Positions 17,201 through 28,492 of a stretch of 64,000 nt of DNA are shown here, piece by piece (the stretch's first letter is position 1; the number at the start of each line of letters is the position of its first letter). Both the position numbers and the translations under genes were made by a program. The notes beneath the pieces were generated by a model that was not told where the DNA came from, ran no database searches, and worked only from the letters and a program-made list of their open reading frames with translations. The stretch is from Strongylocentrotus droebachiensis (Eukaryota; Echinodermata; Echinoidea; Camarodonta; Strongylocentrotidae): NCBI GenBank assembly GCA_035222895.1, contig JAVYIG010000708.1:1-64000 (forward strand). The letters are read 5' to 3'.

Positions 17201-20200
17201 GACTAGCCAAAGCAAGGACATGATAAAATAACTTCCTGTCTTTTAAGTTATCCAAGAAACACAAACATCAAACAATGTTTCCCCTACAATTTCTTTTTGT
17301 AGAAGCATTGAGCTGAATCTGTTTGGCACAAACTTCCCTGTCCCGTTACGACATTCTCGAGGAATAGGATGATTTAGCTACCGGTACTACATGTACATAT
17401 TAAGACAGTAATAGGTGACAGATCATTCATATGTCATTATAAAGAAGATGGCTAAATGGAGTGATGAAGGAAGACATGAAGAGGGGTCTTTGGCAAAACA
17501 CCCGAGAGAGCGAGAGAGAGAGAGAGATTAAAGAAGTGCTACATGTAGGTACCATTTTTGCAGCAATTAATTATATCTGTGGGATGAAATCAAAAGGATA
17601 CATCGATATCTGTTCATACCTTTGTGGTACATGTTTTACATAGTTTCAAGTGGACTGAAGAATATAACGGTTTACTAACATATTCAAATGTATGGATTTT
17701 TCTTTCCTGTGGACCTAGTGACGCAGTTCCATTAACCTGTTATTAATGAATGAACTACAATACTTGGAATCCAGTCTGCATACATTACTTGTTGCTATAT
17801 CAGGCAAAATCTTGGGCAAGATTTCTGGTTGTCAAGAACAACAGTGGCCACTTTCTGTTTCCCCTGGGTGGCCTTAATAGGCAGGTTTGACTGTACTATC
17901 ACTAAATAAAAAGCTGAGGGGGTGAACTGACCTTCCCTTCGACCTCTTCCGACACGACCTTGACGTCTTTCAGCATTCCAAGGAGACTCTCATCCTTCCT
18001 CTGTTGCTGCTCCAATATCTGGGGATTCTCTGAATGAAGAAAAAAAAAATTACATTCAATTCACACAATTTTAGGTCTTTTTAAAAAGTATTAATGATCA
18101 TTTTATGGAGTGAGTAGGCTCAGAAAATAATGTGACAATGCATTTTTATTAAACTGTTTTGGGGGACGGTGCAGTGGGGGCCTAAAAAAGAGAAGATTCA
18201 TTGATTTTAAATATATTGTCATTATTGCAAAGGTGAAACTTTGATAGGACAAGGTTATCAAAATTCAATGCTTGGAAACATTCAAAGTAATGATTATTAT
18301 CAATTACAAAACGCCTAAATACAGCCCCAGCATAGCACCTGAAAAGCTCTCAGAACGCTGCTGAGATGTGTGACGCCACATGTTGAACATGTTCAGTGCC
18401 TGTTTTGTCATCCTCTCTTTGGTTATTTCTTTTACTTCACTACCACTAGACTAAATGTTGAATCTATTGCCTCACTCTAAACCCAGCGCAAGGTATTATT
18501 TTGATGAAAAAATAAAAGAATCTGTCGCTTATAAACAAAACAAGAAGCCATTGTATTTTCAGCTGCATAAACCGTGGTATGTTCGGCGTTTCAAGAGGGA
18601 ACAAATGCCATCCTATCATTCCGAGGGGTTTAAAATTTGAAAGTGTGGTTTCCTTGATTGTCCATAAACCCCTATCCTGTGTATTTAAAAAAAAAAAAAA
18701 ATTTAGCTATCGGAATTAATGTCATATCCCTTTTTGAATGGTGTGCAATGCCATCACATTTATATACACTAAACTCATTATAATTTGAGAAATAATAGCA
18801 TTGCAATTATGTTAATTCTTTATGGAATGTCGTCTGCTTAGGTCGGATTACTTAATAATGTGACGTCATTAAAACATTGTTATTTTTCTGGCAAATCTCT
18901 CGCATATCCCAGATGCTAGGGAGATGGTTTTATTTGTATTTTTATAAATGGCCCGATATGTATTTGACCTAAAACGTGTACAATAGCCATCTGTTAGCTT
19001 ACAAGTTTCTAGTGATACGTTATTTGCCATATTAGTGATTTTCTTTGAACAGGCACTTTAAAGCAACACATGTCTGGCTCAAACATCAAGCCACATGCAT
19101 AAGTCACTAGCATTGTAAAATAAGTATTCTCTTTAAAGCCACACTGTCCTACTTGTAGCTACTTGCTCCCTCAATATAGAAAACAATGCCTAATCGGTGA
19201 CCATTGGTCCCCCATGATCCTCTTTTTCTTATGTTAATTGAGAGCCGAGTTGATGGGATAACCACCTGTCCAGTGACAGAGTGGTCTAATCCCTCCTATA
19301 CACTAGTACAGATAAGCTTAAAAGGAGCGTGGGCATTTATGAAGTTTTCAGTACACGGCAAATGAGCGAGATCCTCACAAGGTGCATAAAAAAAATGCTA
19401 ATTTGCATCAATTTGATTTTAATTACCTTCAAAATTTCTTCTTTTTAAAAATTATTTTGATTTTGTAGCTGGATTTTTCCCTCCAATTCTTCCTGATCTT
19501 TTTTATTTTTCACTTCTATCAAAAGCACATTAATTTAATATCAAGGTAACCTTTCCCTTTTTGGAATTTTCCTTCAATATTATTAACCCCCTCCATTTTT
19601 TTTTTTTTTTTTTTTTTTTGGGGGGGGGGGGGGGTCCCAGCCAGGTAGTTGATCCACTTTTATATGTGAAAGCAGATTAGCGTTTATTAATTCAGGTCTA
19701 AATTTAATTCAGCTGTATAATCAATCGAGTACTATTGGGCCTATACTGTAAGATGATTCACGGCCACATCTCTTTTCTTTTCATTTTAATTCCTTTTGGC
19801 AGTAGGGGCGCTGGACCGAGAATAAGGATCGTCTTCATAAACACGGACCGATGCGTCCTCAAAAATAAGGACCGTCTGCATTTTCGCAGACGTTTCATAT
19901 TTTTGATCGGTGCATTGGCGATGAAAAAAAACGGATTCTGCAATGATTTTCTTGATGCATTTTTACATTGAATTTGTACAGAGACCTTCACATTATGAGC
20001 AATAAATCCCTGGGAAGACGGACAACCCATAAAAGTAGACGGTGAACTAGGGTTATTTTCCCCCGGGAATCCATTTTTGGCATCTGATTCGCCAGCAGGC
20101 CGTTCTGTAACATGAAACCCCCAGAGCGCCGATGAAAAAAAACGTCCTCGAAAATGCAGACAACCCTTATTTTTCAGGACACATTTTGATTGCGTTTATG

Positions 20201-20684
20201 AGGATATCCTTGTTTATGAGGATGATCCTCATTCTAGGACCAGCGCCCCTACTGTTTGGGGGGTTATCAAAATTAACAAGGTAGGATCGGAAAAGGGAGA
20301 AAAAAAGAGAGAAAAGGAAATTAATATTAAAAAGAAAAGCGTTGGTAATTATAGTCGGTTCTTGACTGATTGCCATTACAACAAATAACGACACACTCTC
20401 AAAAATCATTCCAACCCACCGGCCCACCAGTTCAGCACCCGGGTACTAATCACCCTAACCACAACACAACGACAAGTACCGCAGAGCTTCGGGAGAGCTC
20501 GCACACAGCAGAGCCTCAGCTCCGCAAGCCAATTTTGTTAACTCATACCTCGCTGATATTGAGCTATTTTCTCAGCTGTCTTGGGATGTTTCGGAGCAGG
20601 TCTTGGCTTCTGCTGATCAAGTAAACGATGTGCCCTGCTTTCCACATTGTAATTTGTAGCAATTCTCCTCAAAGCGCCTCCCAT
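14260..20684 (-). CDS. NDUFAF4: NDUFAF4, mitochondrial complex I assembly factor (complete, 4 exons)
   Basis: This protein helps assemble the membrane/Q-module intermediates of NADH:ubiquinone oxidoreductase in mitochondria. Exons on the minus strand are 20684-20549, 18029-17932, 16888-16709 and 14397-14260, with phases 1, 0, 0 and GT/AG borders. The product is 183 residues; human NDUFAF4 is about 175. The N-terminus is MGGALRRIATNYNVESRA, matching the family's Gly-2 (myristoylation-type) start and Asn/Glu/Arg pattern. Exon 2 has the RKDESLLGMLKDV block (family: RKDE-LL-FLKDVYV). Exon 3 has VPEGRLSVGQAMELLAKHK, and exon 4 has AERLAQDYKMDLEDTKKIL-YF. An upstream in-frame ATG at 20759 is less likely than 20684, which gives the family N-terminus. 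Introns are full of SINE/MITE insertions. It is divergent from the TMEM35B-like gene, with 396 bases between start codons. Confidence 0.93.
14425..14650 (+). repeat. tRNA-derived SINE
   Basis: The head contains TTTAGTGGATATGTCACCTG, an anticodon-arm-like CTGACTGTGGATCACAAGG and a B-box-like GTTCTAGTCC. The body has CACCCAGGTGAGGTAAATGG and GCTAAAGCCGGGGTAATAAT. The head-plus-body organisation is typical of tRNA-class SINEs. It lies 28 bases upstream of NDUFAF4 exon 4, in intron 3. Confidence 0.65.
14897..15071. repeat. MITE with ACAGTCAAACCTG termini
   Basis: Inverted ends ACAGTCAAACCTG / CAGGTTTGACTGT enclose repeats of GTAGACAGGTGGTC. A truncated relative ends at about 17895, with AGTGGCC and the same CAGGTTTGACTGTA terminus. 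It lies in NDUFAF4 intron 3. Confidence 0.75.
15354..15851. repeat. MITE family C with TTAA target duplication, copy 1
   Basis: The inverted ends AGGTAATACAAAGTTT / AAACTTTGTAATACCT are flanked on both sides by TTAA (15350-15353 and 15852-15855). A second copy lies at 55400-55903, about 90% similar by eye. The TTAA duplication is the piggyBac-type signature. No transposase is present. Confidence 0.85.
16497..16691. repeat. MITE family A, copy 3
   Basis: Same orientation and core as copy 1, with ends TTAAAGCCTGTCTGCATTA and a partial complement. It ends about 18 bases before the end of NDUFAF4 exon 3 (16709), on the intron side. Confidence 0.75.
17664..17897. repeat. Partial MITE (family D) abutting a partial ACAGTCAAACCTG MITE
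   Basis: From about 17666 to 17832 the sequence matches the MITE at 50133-50568 but lacks the 214-base insertion found there, so it serves as an empty site. It then runs into the right half of the ACAGTCAAACCTG element, ending at about 17895. Confidence 0.65.
19133..19323. repeat. MITE family A, copy 4
   Basis: Inverted relative to copies 1 and 3 (TTTAAAGCC..TACTTGTAGCTACTTGC..AATTGAGAGCC). It is the most diverged copy and lies in NDUFAF4 intron 1. Confidence 0.65.
19567..19634. repeat. Poly-T / poly-G run
   Basis: A run of more than 20 T is followed directly by about 14 G. Length is likely to be unreliable in the assembly. Confidence 0.9.
19800..20254. repeat. MITE with CAGTAGGGGCGCTGG termini
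   Basis: The terminal inverted repeats CAGTAGGGGCGCTGG / CAGCGCCCCTACTG continue inward as imperfect arms with AATAAGG and TGCAGAC blocks. The element is flanked by TTTGG on both sides (19795-19799, 20255-20259), read as a 5-bp target duplication. It lies in NDUFAF4 intron 1. Confidence 0.8.
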
Positions 20685-21080
20685 TTTGCAATGATTTAAC
20701 CAGTATTTTCCGGCTTCACGTACCGACACTGCAGCAGCATGACCGATTTGATTACCCAATACATGTACAGAGCTAAGGCGATAGATGGCGCTGTCACTTT
20801 TAGTTTTCCCCTACGGTGTCAGTTATACTGCAAACAATAATTTGTCAAATATTAATTTACAATTTTTGAATTATCAGTTATTGTTATCATGCACGGAGCG
20901 GGTCAAATATATCTACTCCAAACATTGCATCAGCGGCATCGGTCATTGCATTGGCTTCGTTCATTATATACGCGACTATATAAGATAATTGACCTTCTAG
21001 CTGATATTATATTATCACCATAATTATTGGCTTCGAATTAAACTGGAACTTGATAGAAATCTTCGCACAACGTAGTAAAA
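20685..21080. promoter_or_regulatory. Divergent promoter between NDUFAF4 (-) and TMEM35B-like gene 1 (+)
   Basis: Only 396 bases separate the two start codons. On the plus strand a TATA-like CTATATAAG lies at about 20974-20982, roughly 100 bases upstream of the ATG at 21081. No TATA box is seen on the NDUFAF4 side. Both 5' UTRs must be short. The sequence AAAATGG around 21078 is a good initiation context. Confidence 0.6.
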
Positions 21081-21498
21081 ATGGCAAATGGAATGTGTTA
21101 TCTCACCTTGGGTATTGCGGTTTTAGTCGTGACCGTTGGAATACTGAAAGTAGCACCTATCGACCCTGCGCATGGGTTTATGGTAAGAATATACTCACAA
21201 AAGTACTTGTAGAGTCTAAGCCTCCGTAATTATTTCGTGATTAGAAATGAGAAACTTTAAATTACCAGTGGTTCGGGTAGTATTAGCCTTATATTAATAG
21301 AACATGCACTGCTTACATTATGTAGTACGATCGACCTTGTTCACATTAGACCACGTTACACGTACGTTTTTTGTGATACATGAAATATTGCATGATTTCT
21401 TCTTCTTCTTCCTCGTTAAATGCTACTTCATACAACGAAGATGCACTGCAGTGTGTGTGCCATGTCCAATATGTGTGTATAGGCATCAATCCAGGTGC

Positions 21499-21544
<46 letters not shown>

Positions 21545-24004
21545 AGGCCTACAGTGATTTGTATTGGATTATTAAAGGAATTGAAATGGTTGTTATTATC
21601 TTTATCGTAATATATATTCTTCTGTCTGAAGGATGACATAACTATATTGATGTATATATGATTATTTAAAATCATGACTCCCATGCGATTCTTCAGTACT
21701 ATAGTATATAGCAGAGGCGGCGCTCCGGGGGGGGGGGGGGGGGGTGGGGGGGGGCAGGGGGCAGTACCCCCACAATGTCCCTTTTTACATAGAAAAATGC
21801 CCCTTCCCCTTTCCACCTCTGATAAGTGCCCACTTTATTTTGACACGTACCCCTTTTCCTTTGACAATTCCCATTTTCCTTTGCAATAAGTTTCCATTTT
21901 CATTCTCATAAGTGCCTTTTTAAAATCTCTAGTAAGTTCCCCCTTTTCAGGTACGAGAAGCGCCCCTTTTCACCTTTGGTAAACACCCCCTTCACCTCTA
22001 ATAATTGCCCTTTTAATAACTACCCCTTTTTAACTTGGATAAGCGCACCTTATCTTCTCACATGTGCCCCCTTTCCTTTTTAATAAATGCCCCTTTTCCT
22101 TATGATAATTGCCCCCATTTAAAAAAGAGCCCTTTCCCTTCTCATAAATGCCCCTTTTCATCTATGAAAATAGTTCCTTTTCATTCTCATAAGTGCTACT
22201 TTTTCATCTCTTGTAAATGACCCTATTCAATTATGAGAAATAATCGTTTTATTTTGACAAGTGCCCCTTTTATTTTGACACATCCCCCTTTTCCTTCCTA
22301 ATAAATGCCTTCTTTTCCTTCTTATAAGTGCCCCTTCCACTTCTCATAATTATCCCTTTTCATCTTTGATAAATGTCCCGTTTATTTTAACATGTGTTTC
22401 TTTTTCTTTTTAATAAGAACCAATTCCCCCTTCTCATAAAAGCCCCCTTTCACCTCCGATAAATGCCCCTTTTAAAATCTGATCGGTGCCCTTTTTCTTT
22501 CAAAAAATGCACATTTCCCTTTATCATTAGTGCCCCTTTTCAGATGCGATAAGTGCTCTTTTTAACCTCTCATAATTAGGCCTACCCTTTTAACAATGAT
22601 ATGTGCCCTCTTTCCCTTTCTAATAAGGAACATATTCCTTTTTCATAAATGCCCCTTTCAAAGTCTGATGGGTGCCTCTTTTCGTCGACAAATGCCCATT
22701 TCCCATGCTCATAAAATCCATTTTCATCCCTGGTGCAACCCTCTTTTTTTAGGTGTTAGAAGTGCCCCATTTTCACCTCTGATATTTAGCCTTTGTACTT
22801 TGACACGTGCTCCTTTTCTTTTCTAAAAAGTGTCTTAACCTTTTCGATAAGTGACCCCTTTTCCTCTCATTAAACGAGCCCCTAAGAGCAATTTCCCAAA
22901 GCTCGCTCGCTACGCTCGATCGTAGTTATAAGTATGTAACTTATCAAAGGTCTTTTCAATCTTCCGTTATGAGAATGTGTTCATGACCCCATCAGGATTG
23001 GGTTTTTCCTCTTTATAAGATGTAATTTTTCGCACTACGACCTCACAAATCTTAACAATTTTCCTCGCTCGCAAATGAATTTCCAGACTATCACACCCAA
23101 TTGCAAAGTATGATGGTTAAGCAATATCCTATGTATAAAGAGAAACAAATATTGAAATCATCCCTGATAATGTAATCACAGTATAGGGGTAAATACCAAT
23201 GTCTAAAAAATTGTATATTTTCGCTTAGAGATTTCCCTTTGAAGGTGCCCCCCTTTTCTCTCCAGAAGTGCCCTTTTTGTTGGTGCCCCCCCCCCCCCCA
23301 CTTTAGAAGTCGCTCCGCCGCCTCTGGTATAGACTATATAGGCCTCTACGTGTGACTACCTTTATATTTCCTAAAGACCTCGATATTCAAACCATTGTAG
23401 TTTGTTATTATGTAGAACACATTTTACAGAATAGAATTACATTCATAAAATAAGTCATTATGGCCATGGGGTTGCATGGGGGAGCACAAGGGGGCTGCCG
23501 CCCCACCCCCCCCCCCCATTGCTTCCCGCTCAGATAAAAGGTCTAATTTGTTGTTACTGATGTTTGAATTTTCAATCTTGTCCTACATGGTGCCGCTAGT
23601 GAAAGTTGTGTAATTTCTTTTAAATGAAACAAACTACTCATAAACTATAATTTCTTTATTGTTTTGCTTGTTTGTTGCTAAAGGTGTCCAAGATGAACGA
23701 GTATGCCACAGTGACGCCTTTGCGATACATCGGGATTCAGCTTTCAGGCACTGGCTTTCGAGCTCTTATCGCTATCCTCGAGATCGCCTTCGGATCCCTC
23801 CTCGCATTCGGCCGGAACGACTGGCCGGTCGTCAGCGGGTTCGTCGCCCTGGCGATCTCGACCAATGGTCTATTGTGTCAGCTTGCACTCCGCGAAGCTC
23901 CCGCAGATTTCGTGGCGCCCATTTTGATCTTCGTTTTGATTGTTTTCATGATATTTGGACGGAATGGGCTGTTGGGCAGACGTGGCAAGCTACATCTTAC
24001 TTGA
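21081..24004 (+). CDS. TMEM35B-like / DoxX-like four-helix membrane protein, paralogue 1
   Basis: Two exons (21081-21182 and 23684-24004) are joined by a phase-0 intron with GTAAGA and a CTAAAG acceptor, giving 140 residues. The N-terminal hydrophobic helix is followed by LKVAPIDPAHGFM, a short segment ending TPLRYIGIQ, then three more hydrophobic stretches, including ALIAILEIAFGSLLAFG, and a tail FGRNGLLGRRGKLHLT. The spacing of the K-P motif, the M..Y..-PL-..G block, the LE-G helix and the helices beyond it match vertebrate TMEM35A/B (DoxX-like fold). TMEM35A (NACHO) is an ER chaperone for nicotinic receptors; the role of TMEM35B is poorly known, so function here is open. The paralogue at 61031-62225 has identical exon lengths. 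The intron carries a 1.6-kb repeat. Confidence 0.82.
21503..21541. repeat. (AT)n microsatellite
   Basis: About 19 uninterrupted TA dinucleotides in the TMEM35B-like intron. Confidence 0.95.
21712..23326. repeat. 1.6-kb TIR element filled with degenerate GTGCCCCTTTT repeats
   Basis: The ends are AGAGGCGGCGCTCC (left) and CGCTCCGCCGCCTCT (right), next to G and C homopolymers. The interior is dominated by dozens of diverged 25-35 base units of the type ATAAGTGCCCCTTTTCAYCTC. A related shorter copy starts at about 56230. No long open frame exists. It appears to be a non-autonomous element that amplified an internal minisatellite. Confidence 0.7.
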
Positions 24005-24249
24005 AGTTTGACTAAACGTGAGAGGAAAAACCCTGGCCTTAATCGTCATACAATATGTTCTCATTAATCATAATAATTGATAGCAATATTCAAATGAATC
24101 CTCAGTGTATGCCTTATCAAAGACGCCATCAAAATTATCGAGGGATATCGGCCTTAGTTTGTAGATATGTTTGGGGAAAAATGATAACAATAATATATAT
24201 ATTTTTTTTTTAAGAATCCGACATACCATTGAAAACTAAAAATTAAAAC

Positions 24250-24492
24250 ATTTATATAATATGGACTGGCCTTGAGGGAGATATATATTTCCCAAACTAG
24301 ACTCATATTGCCCCGAGTCAAAGACGAGGGCAATATGGGTCTGGTGAGGGCAATATAATGTGGTATCTCCCGAAAGTTAAGCCAGTCAATATTGTTATTG
24401 TTATCCAAATCAGCTAGACCTCGGCAATATGAGTCTAGTTTGGGAAATATTATATGGTATCTCCCTCAAGGCCAGTCCATATTATATAAATA
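24250..24492. repeat. Palindromic MITE, ~60-bp arms
   Basis: The arms contain AATATGGACTGGCCTTGAGG and its complement, and TAGACTCATATTGCC with its complement. The two halves enclose a GAGGGCAATATGGG core. It lies just downstream of TMEM35B-like gene 1. Confidence 0.8.
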
Positions 24493-24579
24493 GATTAATA
24501 AGAAACGGTGAATAATTAATGAACAATGAATATTCATAAAAAGCGACAGTCCCCCTTTAAAAATGTGAATTGGACAATA

Positions 24580-24885
24580 TTAACCCATGACCCTCGAACC
24601 TATTTAAAACAAAAATTATAAGAAATACAGTTTTCAAAATATAGTTCAACTTCTCATGCTACTGTATTCCATCGTTACATACTAAATACGGTTATCAAAA
24701 TAATTCAGTTCTTTGATTCAAGTTAGCTCTATTAAATTAAGTGATATGCCGGTCCATGATATTTTGTTATGAAAATAGACTATGTAAAATTTGAACGAGA
24801 GTTGTGTTTATATACTAAGATTTTGATATTAGATTGCTGTCAATTTACTATAACTTCGTAAATAAAATATGTCATTATAATTATT
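24580..24885 (+). repeat. Duplicated spacer X (inverted copy at about 62710-62990)
   Basis: Read 5'->3', this block matches the reverse complement of about 62710-62990. Shared landmarks in order are ATTATAAGAAATACAG, TTCTCATGCTACTGTATT, AATACGGTTATCAAAATAA, TTTGATTCAAGT, GATTTTGATATTA and AAATATGTCATTATAA. It ends where the left copy has a 2.5-kb insertion before block Y. Confidence 0.85.
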
Positions 24886-25227
24886 TGTATTTGGAATACT
24901 AAACGAACATAACTTATGTTCCTTGTTAATACGTAGAAGTTTGTGATTATTGTTATCAATAATGACCACATGTCATAAAGCGTTTAACCGGTTATATAAC
25001 TACAGCTGGAATGGAGCTTCCAACTTGAAACAAAAAGGAATCGAGGGGTGTATTTTAAATAGGTATACAATTTTTTTTAATTTTTTTTTAAACTCATGCA
25101 AAAATAACCAAACAAAATTGTCTGTTCTAAAATTTGCCTATAGATCTAGATGATTATGTTTCATCCGTTTAAAACTGTCAAACTGTTAACCTATTCAAAA
25201 CTGGTCTTAAGACACATTTATTCAAAA

Positions 25228-25585
25228 TTGCGTTCTATCTATCTATCTATCAGGCTATAGTTCACCCAGACGTTGGACAAAGCCCTCCTCATGAAATTTC
25301 CATTCTCTTCTGTCTCTAGCTGTCCTAGTCCAAGCGGCCGTTCCATGTATGATGTTAGGTCATCTCTCCATCTTCTCTTCTGCCTTCCTCTTCTTCTCTT
25401 TCCCATCCTTGGTTGCCATTCTGTTAAACGATTTGTCCATCTATTGTCCTGAAGTCTTGCTACATGCCCAGCCCATCTCCACTTTGATTCTCTGACTTTC
25501 TCCATGATGTCTTTAACCTTTGTTTTCTGGCGTATGACTTTGTGGTTGATTTTGTCTCGCAGAGATAATTGCGTTCGAGATTAAT
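25228..25585 (-). pseudogene. LINE (non-LTR retrotransposon) 3' fragment
   Basis: The minus-strand frame reads LRDKINHKVIRQKTKVKDI..KWRWAGHVARL..RGRQKRRWRDDL, the characteristic region after the reverse transcriptase in many LINE ORF2 proteins. The 3' end on the minus strand is a short (TAGA)n tail at 25228-25250. The element is 5'-truncated, with no RT or endonuclease left. It lies in the material that separates blocks X and Y. Confidence 0.85.
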
Positions 25586-25814
25586 TAACTCTGTTCACTT
25601 TGATGTGTACTCCATAATTATGTATTATAATTTGTAGGTTTATTTGCACTTTTTAGTTTTGTTTAATATGTAATTGTATATCAGTCTATTTTGTGTGTTA
25701 ATTCGGTGGTAAGCGCTTTATAAGTAACCTTTTCATTATTGTTTTATTAAAACATGGTAGAGTACATTAAAGATAAAGTTGAGTTCTGGTCATGCGATTA
25801 TTGTGAAAGAAAAG

Positions 25815-25985
25815 GTGTGGAATGGATCAGAAAAAGCTGATCATGTAGCATGTGCATGTAAGTATTGGTGTGTACTGCAAGGTTCTGGAGTCATCAAAAT
25901 CATAATAAATTTGACCCAGCCTTGGTAAAGTAACAAGCACTGTACACAGAAAGATGTATATCGGACTACACAAATGGTGTCGGGG
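25815..25985. repeat. Partial MITE family E
   Basis: Matches the left part of the complete element at 59103-59469 in the same orientation (GGTGTGTACTGCAAGGTTCT, AAGCACTGTACACAGAAAGA). The terminal AGGTAAAGACCAGT is missing here. Confidence 0.75.
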
Positions 25986-26299
25986 CTACTAATTGACTTT
26001 CTTATCTGTCTATGCTTATTACTCAGCCAGTACATTTTCTACCAAAATTGTTTGGCAAATGACATTTATTTGTACTCTTGAACATTCAGTGTAAGTTTCG
26101 TTTGATTCTGTGAGAATTCATTTTTTTTTTTTTTTACCAGAACTCAAGTTTATAGATCTCTTAGTACTCACAGACATTAGATAGGAAAAGTCGAAAGATA
26201 AATTGACCAATCAGAGTAGAGCAGAGACCCAGAATATACTTATTTTTACATTGCCCTTGATTTTTATTTCTATATTTTGATTTTGATTTTTATATTAAG

Positions 26300-26611
26300 C
26301 CAGTTCACGGTTGCAGTCTGAGCATGAGCAGATAAAGGTCATTGCAGAACAAATTTTGAAATACACGGAGACGAAATACTTGATACGTGCTCATGAAAGT
26401 TATGTAATCATTATGCATTCATGCACATTCAGTGCACTCCATGATACACAGGTGGAAGTATTCTTTGAAAAGGGGAAACAAAGGCTATTTATATAGCACC
26501 TCCGTCGCTGTAGGAGTGATTATTTCAAAATGTTCAAAGTGGGACCTCTTCATGTTTTGAAGACCTGTGGATATTCGGGGTCATTGCAGTAATGTGCTAA
26601 CCGTGAACTGG
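26300..26611. repeat. MITE family F, copy 1
   Basis: Inverted ends CCAGTTCACGGTTGCA / TGCTAACCGTGAACTGG with TA dinucleotides just outside (TATTAAG.., ..TCTATTA). The inverted copy is at 54650-54969. It is about 312 bases and non-coding. Confidence 0.85.
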
Positions 26612-27424
26612 TCTATTATTACTGACTTATTTTTCATCAATATAAAGAAATGTGCTTTTGTGTGTAATATAGCATGGTATTCATGGTGAGGTTGAATATG
26701 AGTGTAGCACAGAAAAAAACATGATAAAATATGTGTACTTTGTGAGAACGTTGCATTTTTACACTGAAATATATTCACATAATAATGACTTTGAATCGCT
26801 AATAATTCTGTTGTATTCTAAATATAATTACGTGGAGGTATCTTATAACATTTATAATTCTTTTCGATGTTATGTCCATTTAATTTGTGCATAATTCCTT
26901 AAAAAACATACCAGAGAGAATCTCTTTGATTATTTATTTCATCTTTTTAATTCCTTAAACAAAGGACAATGGTCACATATTTCAAAACTTTTTTTATCTA
27001 GTTTTCATAAAACAATAGTCAAATACAATATATGCAATAATGTAAAAGAAACCATACGGTAATTGTATAATGTATCATTGTTTTACTGATTATACTAAAA
27101 AGACTTCTTTTTAAATAAAAGACATATTTCTAACGAATACTTTCCAGGCCTCTGTTTCTCATGTATGAGCCTAATAATCGTGGGGAAGATGATTTTATAA
27201 TCAATTATGATTCGTTCAAAAGATATCGGGCGAAAGATGAAAGGAAGATTACTGTCAGCTGTCAGCTTTAATTCATTCTATTTTATTTCGAACTAAATTT
27301 ATTACGTTGAGAGCTGACAAAAAGATTACTCAATGTTTGTGTACAGATCGAGTGAGTTACCATTAATAAATAGCTCTAATAAAATACCATTTTACACTCC
27401 AAACAAAAAAAGGGAAAGCACATA

Positions 27425-27612
27425 TTTCCCAGATCAAGTTTGTTGTTGATGTTGTTGTTGGTGCTGTTGTTCAACTTCGTTCACTTGTCGTTTTTAATTG
27501 TTGTTGTTGAAAAATAATTTGGTCGGGATAAATGATAGCTAGGCCTCCTCGCTCCCTGAGCGTGCCTTGAACGGTTTGGGAGACAGGAAAAAGGAAATGA
27601 GCACATTTTAAA
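27425..27612 (+). repeat. Duplicated spacer Y (inverted copy at about 62460-62690)
   Basis: Shares AGATCAAGTTT, GTTCAACTTCGTT, GAAAAATAATTTGGT, GAGCGTG(C/T)CTTG and GAGCACATTTTAAAT with the reverse complement of 62460-62690. In the right-hand copy X and Y are almost adjacent; here they are 2.5 kb apart. Confidence 0.85.
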
Positions 27613-27774
27613 TACACTGTCGCTCATATAGTTGGAATATATTTTTTTACCCTAATGTATGGAATTATTTTGACAACGATTTATTTCTAATAGATCTAGA
27701 TAATAGTAAAATATTCTCAGATTTGATTGAATAATAATTTGCCAGTGTTTGTTTTGCGTGGCTGCTAAAGCATG

Positions 27775-27945
27775 TGTATGCTACTTTGCTTATCAACCAG
27801 GAGACCTACGCCCTTAAGGCATAAATAACAGTAATGAGGATTAATGCCCCACAAAAGGACACTAATATAGCACATCGACACGGGTTTTGATCCTGGGGCC
27901 TCAGTTACGAGGCCATTGCTTTGCCACTGAACCATGAATGTACGC
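27775..27945 (-). repeat. SINE with tRNA-Thr-like head
   Basis: Read on the minus strand the head is GGTTCAGTGGCAAAGC (A box), GGCCTCGTAACTGAGG (anticodon arm with a CGT-type loop) and AGGATCAAAACCC (B box), at tRNA spacing. An unrelated body of about 110 bases follows. The acceptor stem does not close, so it is not a functional tRNA gene. Confidence 0.65.
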
Positions 27946-28309
27946 AGCGGGGCAAGGGTAGGGGGCAGTTCCCACAAATAAAAAAAAGAAAGAAAATGCA
28001 ATAAATTATCAATCATTCATTGAATTTTCCCCTGGTCCCCAACAGAAAAACAAATCTTCTGTGTGCCCCCTCCCCCCCCCCCCCCCGAACAGACTCCAAG
28101 TCGGATAAATGTTACCCTCAGAGTAGCCAATGCAACAAACTTCGTCAAAAGAAAGCACCATCACTCGGCTGTAAACAATTGTAAACAATGTCTATGATAT
28201 ATTAAAATCTAACAAAGAGTCCCCATGGTTGTTGAGAGAGTGTTGAGAGAGTGTCGAGAGAGTGTCAGAAACAATGTAAGCTCCTTTATTTTGTTCTGTA
28301 ATAGGTAAG

Positions 28310-28492
28310 ATGGTCAAACGTTTTGTTACATTGTATGAAACAAATGATCATGTGACACACCGACAAATTCAAGCAGCATTAACACTACGCGAATTGAGTT
28401 ATAAAGTGAATGAAGCACTTCTGAGTTATCGAGACTGGAAAGCATTAAGTACTTTTTCTTTACTTCCAAAACAGCTAAGGGGAACGTTTTGA
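28310..28492 (+). other. Short open frame, 60 codons, unrecognised
   Basis: Starts MVKRFVTLYETNDHVTHR and ends LLPKQLRGTF. It is preceded by a plausible splice acceptor (TTGTTCTGTAATAG). No family is recognised and no neighbouring exon is seen. It may be chance or a remnant. Confidence 0.2.

Noticed and set aside
27880..27950. A functional tRNA-Thr gene
   Set aside because: The acceptor stem does not pair and a non-tRNA body follows, so it is a SINE head.
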